Below, one piece after another: positions 58,877 through 64,000 of a stretch of DNA of 64,000 bases. Within the stretch, counting starts at the first letter, position 1. Every line of letters starts with the position of its first letter. Source of the DNA: Stenotrophomonas rhizophila (lineage in GTDB: Bacteria; Pseudomonadota; Gammaproteobacteria; Xanthomonadales; Xanthomonadaceae); NCBI RefSeq assembly GCF_003751305.1, contig NZ_RJKV01000001.1:496001-560000 (forward strand), given 5' to 3'. The notes below the pieces were generated by a model. That model saw nothing but the letters and a program-made list of their open reading frames with translations. It was not told the DNA's origin and ran no database searches. The position numbers and the translations under genes are program-made.

Positions 58877-58899
58877 GTAGTGCCGGCCGCTGGCCGGCA
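58877..58899. repeat. Single SMAG-type REP unit
   Basis: GTAGTGCCGGCCGCTGGCCGG lies about 40 bp after the ispH stop. No inverted partner is nearby. Confidence 0.82.
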
Positions 58900-59056
58900 G
58901 CACACCCCGGTTGGCCCTGATCCCGTCCGGCACACAGAACCTCACCGCACTCCGCTGTGCCAATCATGGCCGCAACGCGACGCATGACCTTTGGGTATGG
59001 GGCAGGGCGCAGGCGGAGGGCTAGGATCAAGAGCTTCCCCTGCCGGAGCCTGCCTG

Positions 59057-60937
59057 ATGAAGATGCGTGCCATTGCCCTGTCCGTGCTGCTGGCCGTGTC
59101 CGCCACCGGCGTACAGGCGCAGACACCGCCGCCGCAGGACGTGGCCTTCCCGGGTCTGCTGCGCATCGACGTGGACGCGCGCGATATCGGGCGACGCATC
59201 TTCAAGGTCAAGGCCACGGTGCCGGCCAAGCCCGGCCCGCTGACTCTGCTGTACCCGCAGTGGCTGCCCGGGGCGCATTCGCCGAGTGGCCCGATCGACA
59301 AGCTCGCCGGCCTGGTCGTCACCGCCAACGGCACGCCGCTGCAGTGGACGCGCGATCCGTACGACGTCTATGCCTTCACCGTGCAGGTGCCGCAGGGCGC
59401 CAGCGAAGTGGTGGCCGAGTTCAAGTTCCTCTCTTCGCAGGGCACCCAGGGCCGCGTGGTGATGACGCCGGACATGCTCAACCTGCAGTGGAATGCCAAT
59501 TCGCTGTACCCGGCTGGGGTGATCACCCGCAACATCCAGGCGCAGGCCACCGTCACGCTGCCGCCGGGCTGGTCGTACGCCACCGCGCTGGATACCGAGC
59601 GCCGCGAGGGTGACACCGTGGTGTTCAAGCCGATCAGCTACGACCACCTGGTCGACTCGCCGCTGTTCGCCGGCCGCCACTTCCAACGCTTCGATCTGGA
59701 CCCGGGCGCGAAGGTGCCGGTGCACCTGAATGTCTTCGCCGATGAGGCTAAATCGCTGACCGCCAAGCCAGAGCAGATTCAAGCGCATCGCGCGCTGGTG
59801 CAGCAGATGTACAAGCTCTACGGCGCACGCCATTTCGACCGCTACGAGTTCCTGCTGGCGTTGACCGACAAGCTCGGCGGCATCGGCCTGGAGCATCAGC
59901 GCTCCAGCGAGAACAGCGGCGACACCGGCTACTTTACTGAGTGGGACAAGACCTGGCTGGGCCGTGATCTGCTGCCGCACGAGTTCAATCACTCCTGGAA
60001 CGGCAAGTACCGTCGTGGCGCCGATCTGACCACGGCCAACTTCAACGTGCCGATGGGCGACAGCCTGCTGTGGCTGTACGAAGGCCAGACCCAGTTCTGG
60101 GGCCAGGTGCTGGCCGCGCGCTCCGGCCTGTGGAGCCCGCAGCAGACACGCGACGTGCTGGCCAATGTGGCGGGCACTTACGACCGCGGTCGCCCCGGCC
60201 TGGCCTGGCGCAACCTGCAGGACACCACCAACGACCCGACCATCGCCCAGCGCCGCGCGCTGGCGTTCCGCAACTATCAGATGAGCGAGGACTACTACTC
60301 CGGCGGCCAGATGGTGTGGCTGGACGTGGAGGGCAAGCTGCGCGCGCTGACCGGCAACAAGCGCGGCCTGGATGATTTCGCCAAGGCGTTCTTCGGCATG
60401 AACGACGGTGACTGGAACGTCCATCCGTACACCTTCGACGAGGTGGTGAGCACGCTCAACGGCGTGGCGCCGTTCGACTGGGCCAGCTTCCTGCGCGAAC
60501 GCCTGGACGGGCACGGTCCGCTCACAGGGGGCTTGGAAGCGGCTGGCTGGAAACTGGTGTACACCGATACACCGAACGAGGCGTTCAAGGCGCAGGAAAC
60601 CCGCGGCAAGAACAGCAACCTGCTGTACTCCATCGGCCTGTCTGTCAGCGAGTCCGGCTACATCGGCGATGTGCTGTGGGACAGCCCGGCCTTCAATGCC
60701 GGTCTGATTCCCGGCATGAGCGTGGTCGCGCTCAATGGCCGGGTGTTCAAGGCCGAGCAGTTGAAGGAGGCGATCACCGCCGCCAAGACCGACAAGGCGC
60801 CGCTGACGCTGCTGGTGAAGAGCTTCGATCGCATCGATACGGTGACGCTGGATTACCACGATGGGCTGAAGTACCCGTCGCTGGAGCGCATCGCGGGCAA
60901 GCCGGATCGACTGGCGGAGTTGTGGAAGGCGCGGTGA
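59057..60937 (+). CDS. Exported M61-family (glycyl) aminopeptidase with PDZ domain
   Basis: A 626-residue metallopeptidase with signal peptide (MRAIALSVLLAVSATGVQA). The N-terminal beta-sandwich (LLYPQWLPGAHSPSGPIDKLAG, abbreviated) leads to the zinc motif His308-Glu309-x-x-His312 (LPHEFNHSWNGK), with GDSLLWLYEGQTQFWG probably supplying the third ligand. A C-terminal PDZ-like domain (about residues 515-590, LIPGMSVVALNG) follows. It trims N-terminal Gly/Ala from peptides. GGAG upstream of ATG 59057 is the SD. It adds to the peptide-degrading set of this window. Confidence 0.92.
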   Translation: MKMRAIALSVLLAVSATGVQAQTPPPQDVAFPGLLRIDVDARDIGRRIFKVKATVPAKPGPLTLLYPQWLPGAHSPSGPIDKLAGLVVTANGTPLQWTRDPYDVYAFTVQVPQGASEVVAEFKFLSSQGTQGRVVMTPDMLNLQWNANSLYPAGVITRNIQAQATVTLPPGWSYATALDTERREGDTVVFKPISYDHLVDSPLFAGRHFQRFDLDPGAKVPVHLNVFADEAKSLTAKPEQIQAHRALVQQMYKLYGARHFDRYEFLLALTDKLGGIGLEHQRSSENSGDTGYFTEWDKTWLGRDLLPHEFNHSWNGKYRRGADLTTANFNVPMGDSLLWLYEGQTQFWGQVLAARSGLWSPQQTRDVLANVAGTYDRGRPGLAWRNLQDTTNDPTIAQRRALAFRNYQMSEDYYSGGQMVWLDVEGKLRALTGNKRGLDDFAKAFFGMNDGDWNVHPYTFDEVVSTLNGVAPFDWASFLRERLDGHGPLTGGLEAAGWKLVYTDTPNEAFKAQETRGKNSNLLYSIGLSVSESGYIGDVLWDSPAFNAGLIPGMSVVALNGRVFKAEQLKEAITAAKTDKAPLTLLVKSFDRIDTVTLDYHDGLKYPSLERIAGKPDRLAELWKAR

Positions 60938-60961
60938 TGCCGCGCCGCGGCGGCCGCTGGA

Positions 60962-62590
60962 TCAGTCCGCGGCCTCCACATCCTGCGCGCTGTCGCAGAC
61001 ACGCTTCGGCGCACACAGGCGATCGAGCAGCGCCAACGTGACCCCGTTGCTCCAGCCGAAGCCATCCTGCAGCGGGTACTCGCCACCGCCGCCGCCGGTG
61101 GCCGAACCGTCCACCACGTACTTCTCCACCAGCTTGCCCTCGCGGTCGTACACCGTCTGCACAGTGCGCAGGAAGCGCGTGCCGATCCGGCGGGCGAGGG
61201 TGTCCTGCCCATAGCGCTGCAGCCCGTCCACCGCGACCCACTGCAACGGTGCCCAGCCATTCGGGGCATCCCATTGCTGGCCGGTCGTCACGGTGGTGGT
61301 CAGCAGCCCGCCATCGCGCAGCAGCTGCAAATCGACTGCCTCTGCGGTGCGGCGTGCCTGCGTGCGGCCAGCGACATCCAGCCACAAGGGGAACAGAGCG
61401 GCTGCAGTCAGGGCAGGGCGCGTCTGGCTACGCTCCAGATCGCGGTCCACGTACCAGCCTTGCGTGTCATCCCAGAGCAGTTGGTTGATGGCGTGCTGAC
61501 GCGCCTTCGCCAGTTGGGTGAAGGTGCGTGCGCCGCTGCGATCACCGGCCGCCTTGCTGGCGCGGGCCACGGTCGTTTCCAGATGGAACAGCAGGCTGTT
61601 CAGATCCACCGGCACGATCGCCGTCGTGTGGATGCTCGCCAATGCCGACGGCTCGGCGAGCCAGCGTGAGCTGAAATCCCAGCCGGACTCAGCACCGGCG
61701 CGCAGGTCGCGATACACCTGCGAGGGCGCGCGCTGCGGCGCCTGGGCTGCGGTGGCCAGATCATCCATCCAGGACTCGGTGCGTGGCACCGCGCGGTCGT
61801 CCCAATAGCGGTTGAGCAGTTGCCCGTCCGCCAGTCGCACGACGCGTTCTCGCGCCTCGCCCGCTGCCAGCGTTTCCGCGCCGCGCATCCAGAACGCATG
61901 CTCGATGCGCAGCTGCGGCAGGTAACGGCGGTAGGCATCATCGCCTTCGTGGGTGGCGAGTAGATCCACCATCAGGCTGAAGAAGGGCGGCTGCGAGCGG
62001 CTGAGGTAGTAGCTGCGGTTGCCGTTGGGGATATGGCCGTAGCTGTCGAGCTGGAACGCGAAGTTGTCCACCATGTCGCGCACCTGCTGCCAGCGACCAC
62101 TGGAGGCCAGCCCGAGCAGGGTGAAATAGCTGTCCCAGTAGTACACCTCGCGGAAGCGGCCGCCGGGCACCACGTAGGGCCTGGGCAGCGGCAGCAGCGA
62201 GCCGTTCGGATCCACCGTGTCGGTGGTGCGGGTCAGCACGGGCCACAGCCCCTCGATGTGCGCGCGCAGGGTTTCGCCGGTGGGTGGCACGTAGGGCTGA
62301 GTGTCACCAGGCACTGCGAAGTGCTCGGCGACGAAGGCTGCCAGGTCGAATCCGGGCTCAGTCCGGGCGCGCTGCCACTGGGTGAGGAGAGCCGCGCTGG
62401 GCTGGTGGGGCACTGCATCCGCGAAGGTCTTCTGATCCTTGAACAGGTGTGCGCCCTGGACATGCTGGAAGAGCGGCTGCCACTGCTGGTCCGGGGTCTG
62501 CGGCATCGGTGGCGTGTCGCGTGCCAGCGCAGTGGCACTCAGCAGCAGGGACGACAGCAGCAGACCGGCCAAGCGGGGACAGGGGCGCAT
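60962..62590 (-). CDS. treA: Periplasmic trehalase (GH37)
   Basis: A 542-residue glycosidase that splits trehalose to glucose. It has a signal peptide (LAGLLLSSLLLSATALA) and the two trehalase signatures PGGRFREVYYWDSYF and QWDAPNGWAPLQ. A glycine-rich loop near the C-terminus (GGGGGEYPLQDGFGWSNGV) contains the likely catalytic Glu. Periplasmic location allows growth on trehalose. It converges on the M61 gene with a 24-bp gap. Confidence 0.94.
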   Translation of the reverse strand: MRPCPRLAGLLLSSLLLSATALARDTPPMPQTPDQQWQPLFQHVQGAHLFKDQKTFADAVPHQPSAALLTQWQRARTEPGFDLAAFVAEHFAVPGDTQPYVPPTGETLRAHIEGLWPVLTRTTDTVDPNGSLLPLPRPYVVPGGRFREVYYWDSYFTLLGLASSGRWQQVRDMVDNFAFQLDSYGHIPNGNRSYYLSRSQPPFFSLMVDLLATHEGDDAYRRYLPQLRIEHAFWMRGAETLAAGEARERVVRLADGQLLNRYWDDRAVPRTESWMDDLATAAQAPQRAPSQVYRDLRAGAESGWDFSSRWLAEPSALASIHTTAIVPVDLNSLLFHLETTVARASKAAGDRSGARTFTQLAKARQHAINQLLWDDTQGWYVDRDLERSQTRPALTAAALFPLWLDVAGRTQARRTAEAVDLQLLRDGGLLTTTVTTGQQWDAPNGWAPLQWVAVDGLQRYGQDTLARRIGTRFLRTVQTVYDREGKLVEKYVVDGSATGGGGGEYPLQDGFGWSNGVTLALLDRLCAPKRVCDSAQDVEAAD

Positions 62591-62713
62591 GGGATGCCTC
62601 GGGAGGTGGGGGATTCACTGTAGAGGCTGGTGCGTCAAGGGCTGGTGCGGCAGGAGCACGTCTTGCCGGGCCATTGGGCGCGCGGGCCGTCCCACGGTGA
62701 GGTGCTTCCCTGA

Positions 62714-62743
62714 TTGACCAAAGCGGTCCGCACCCCCTAGAAT
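62714..62743 (+). promoter_or_regulatory. Sigma-70 promoter of tRNA-Thr
   Basis: TTGACC-N18-TAGAAT ends 11 bp before the mature tRNA. Confidence 0.75.
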
Positions 62744-62753
62744 TCACGACCTC

Positions 62754-62829
62754 GCCGGAATAGCTCAGTTGGTAGAGCGGCGCATTCGTAATGCGTAGGT
62801 CGTAGGTTCGATTCCTATTTCCGGCACCA
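62754..62829 (+). tRNA. tRNA-Thr (anticodon CGT)
   Basis: A 76-nt cloverleaf. The acceptor stem is GCCGGAA/TTCCGGC, the D arm GCTC/GAGC, the anticodon stem GCGCA/TGCGT with loop TTCGTAA (anticodon CGT, reading ACG), and the T arm GTAGG/CCTAT with loop TTCGATT. The CCA end is encoded. Confidence 0.97.
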
Positions 62830-62837
62830 GATACAGC

Positions 62838-62869
62838 AAAAAGCCCCGGCCTTGGTCGGGGCTTTTTGT
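62838..62869 (+). terminator. Rho-independent terminator of tRNA-Thr
   Basis: The stem AAAAAGCCCCG / CGGGGCTTTTT plus further GCC/GGT pairing is followed by GTTTG. Confidence 0.88.
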
Positions 62870-62892
62870 TTGTGGCGAAGTGGCCAGTCACC

Positions 62893-64000
62893 TCACTCCG
62901 CACCACTCCCCACGGGATGCGACGACCGCCGCCGGAACTTCCGCGACAGCCAATCCCCCGCATCATCCACCACGGTGAAGGCCGCGGGAATCACGATCAG
63001 GCTCAGCAGCGTGGAGGTGATCAAGCCGCCGATCACGGCGATCGCCATCGGCGCACGGAAGCTTGAATCCCCGGCAAAGCCCAGCGCGATCGGCATCATG
63101 CCCGCGCCCATCGCTAGGGTGGTCATGATGATCGGCTGTGCACGCTTGCGGCAGGCATCGATCAGCGCGTCATGTTGGCTCATGCCGTGCTCGTCTTCGG
63201 CCATCACCGCGTAATCCACCAGCAGGATGGAGTTCTTGGTGGCGATGCCGATCAGCATCAGCAGGCCGATCAGCGCCGGCAGCGAGAGCATGTTCTGGGT
63301 GATCAGCAGGGCGCCGAACGCACCGCCGGCGGATAGTGGCACCGCGGCGAGGATGGTGACCGGCATCAGCGCGTGGTTGAACAGCAGCAACAGCACCATG
63401 TAGATGCAGATCAACCCGGCCGCCATCGCCAGCATGAAGCCGATGAACAGCTCGACGAACACTTCCGCATCGCCGGTGTTGAGGAAGGTCACGCCCGGCG
63501 GCAGCTGTTTGACGCCCGGCAGCGCCTGCACTTCGGTCATCACATCGCCCAGTGGGCGACCGTTGAGTTCGGCGGTGAGCGTCACGTTGCGCTGGCGCTG
63601 GTAGCGCGAGATCTGCGAGGGACCGCTGCCTTGCTGGATGTCGGCCACCGCCGCCAGCGGCACCGGGCCGTTGCGGCCGGGCACACGCAGCTGGCTGATC
63701 AGGCCCGGGTTGGCCAGGGTGGCTTCGGCAAAGCCGACCCGGATCGGTACCTGCCGGTCGGGCAGGTTGAGCTTGGCCAGGCGCTGCTCGTAATCGCCAG
63801 CCGTGGCGATGCGGGCGGCCTCGGCGATATCGGCGGTCGCGACGCCCAGGTCCGCGGCGCGGGCGGGGTTCGGCACGATCTGGAGTTCCGGGCGCAGCAG
63901 CGAGGCGGTGGAGGTGACGCTGCCCAGCCCCTGGATGCCGCGCAGGTCGCGTTCCAGTGCGGTGGCGGCATCCTGCAGGCGCTGCGGGTCGTCGCCGGAG
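62893..64000 (-). CDS. RND-family efflux transporter permease, C-terminal part (cut at window edge)
   Basis: An open frame enters from the right edge (about 369 codons visible) with no start in the window. It shows the C-terminal half of an HAE1/AcrB-type permease: a porter subdomain (RLQDAATALERDLRGIQGL, abbreviated), PVPLAAVADIQQGSGPSQISRYQRQRNV (abbreviated), then about six helices with GLLMLIGIATKNSILLVDYA and SSFRAPMAIAVIGGLITSTLLSLIVIP (abbreviated). It exports drugs or other small molecules with protons. The substrate is unknown; its membrane-fusion partner lies outside the window. Confidence 0.9.
   Translation of the reverse strand, partial: SGDDPQRLQDAATALERDLRGIQGLGSVTSTASLLRPELQIVPNPARAADLGVATADIAEAARIATAGDYEQRLAKLNLPDRQVPIRVGFAEATLANPGLISQLRVPGRNGPVPLAAVADIQQGSGPSQISRYQRQRNVTLTAELNGRPLGDVMTEVQALPGVKQLPPGVTFLNTGDAEVFVELFIGFMLAMAAGLICIYMVLLLLFNHALMPVTILAAVPLSAGGAFGALLITQNMLSLPALIGLLMLIGIATKNSILLVDYAVMAEDEHGMSQHDALIDACRKRAQPIIMTTLAMGAGMMPIALGFAGDSSFRAPMAIAVIGGLITSTLLSLIVIPAAFTVVDDAGDWLSRKFRRRSSHPVGSGAE

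Noticed and set aside
62754..62829. The tRNA-Thr as an integration site for a mobile element
   Set aside because: No integrase and no duplicated tRNA 3' end is seen nearby; the flanking genes look like ordinary core genes.

Overview
The window is high-GC, gene-dense chromosomal DNA of a Xanthomonadaceae gammaproteobacterium, most likely Stenotrophomonas. The evidence is the many GTAG-headed GTGCCGGCC/GGCCGGCAC stem-loops (SMAG-type REP elements typical of that genus) placed after gene ends, several secreted S9 and M61 peptidases, and core gene orders usual in the family (rplU-rpmA-obgE, rpsT, murJ, ribF-ileS-lspA-ispH; minCDE). I see no prophage, insertion sequence, integrase or CRISPR array. 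There is one RNA gene, a tRNA-Thr near the right end. Both edge genes are cut by the window.

Layout. 1-5.7 kb: a cut protein with an ArsR/SdpR-type regulator; a flavin-binding stress-type protein, a DUF72 protein and a Nei DNA glycosylase; a methyltransferase; an MHS-type MFS transporter. 5.7-12.4 kb: a TonB-dependent siderophore receptor with a Fur-like palindrome, membrane-anchored malate:quinone oxidoreductase, a membrane protein, and the divergent argP/argO (LysE) pair. 12.4-25.4 kb: a peptide-degradation and uptake region with two tandem S9 peptidases, a POT transporter, a DUF1624 membrane protein, an OPT transporter, a DPP5-like S9 peptidase and a DUF819 membrane protein. 25.5-28.7 kb: minCDE with an upstream GNAT gene and a downstream HExxH gene whose 3' end is duplicated. 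28.8-33.2 kb: a DesK/NarL-type two-component pair, a membrane-anchored SRPBCC/GyrI-like protein, a DUF423 protein and an AlkA-like glycosylase. 33.2-36.5 kb: a tight operon of SPFH, ribbon-helix-helix, DUF4177, PH-like, VanY-like and small membrane proteins, with a 17-bp perfect palindrome between it and purT.

36.5-49.2 kb: purT, a 99-bp inverted-repeat element, an endonuclease/exonuclease/phosphatase protein, the leucyltransferase bpt, an EF-hand protein, an ECF sigma factor with a membrane C-terminus, tesB with a DUF2007-like gene, a crotonase, a PCu(A)C copper chaperone, a 237-residue unknown, a hotdog thioesterase and uvrA. 49.2-58.8 kb: ribosomal and envelope housekeeping genes (rplU, rpmA, obgE, rpsT, murJ, ribF, ileS, lspA, ispH). 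58.8-64 kb: an M61 aminopeptidase, periplasmic trehalase, tRNA-Thr(CGT) and the C-terminal part of an RND efflux transporter.

How it fits together: secreted or periplasmic peptidases plus POT and OPT transporters suggest growth on peptides. Iron uptake, RND efflux, copper handling and DNA repair (nei, AlkA-like, uvrA) fit an environmental or opportunistic lifestyle. The least explained parts are the SPFH operon with its palindrome, the duplicated gene end near minE, the inverted-repeat element after purT and the sigma factor with a membrane tail. Most start choices rest on visible Shine-Dalgarno (SD) sequences, signal peptides or family lengths, as noted for each gene.
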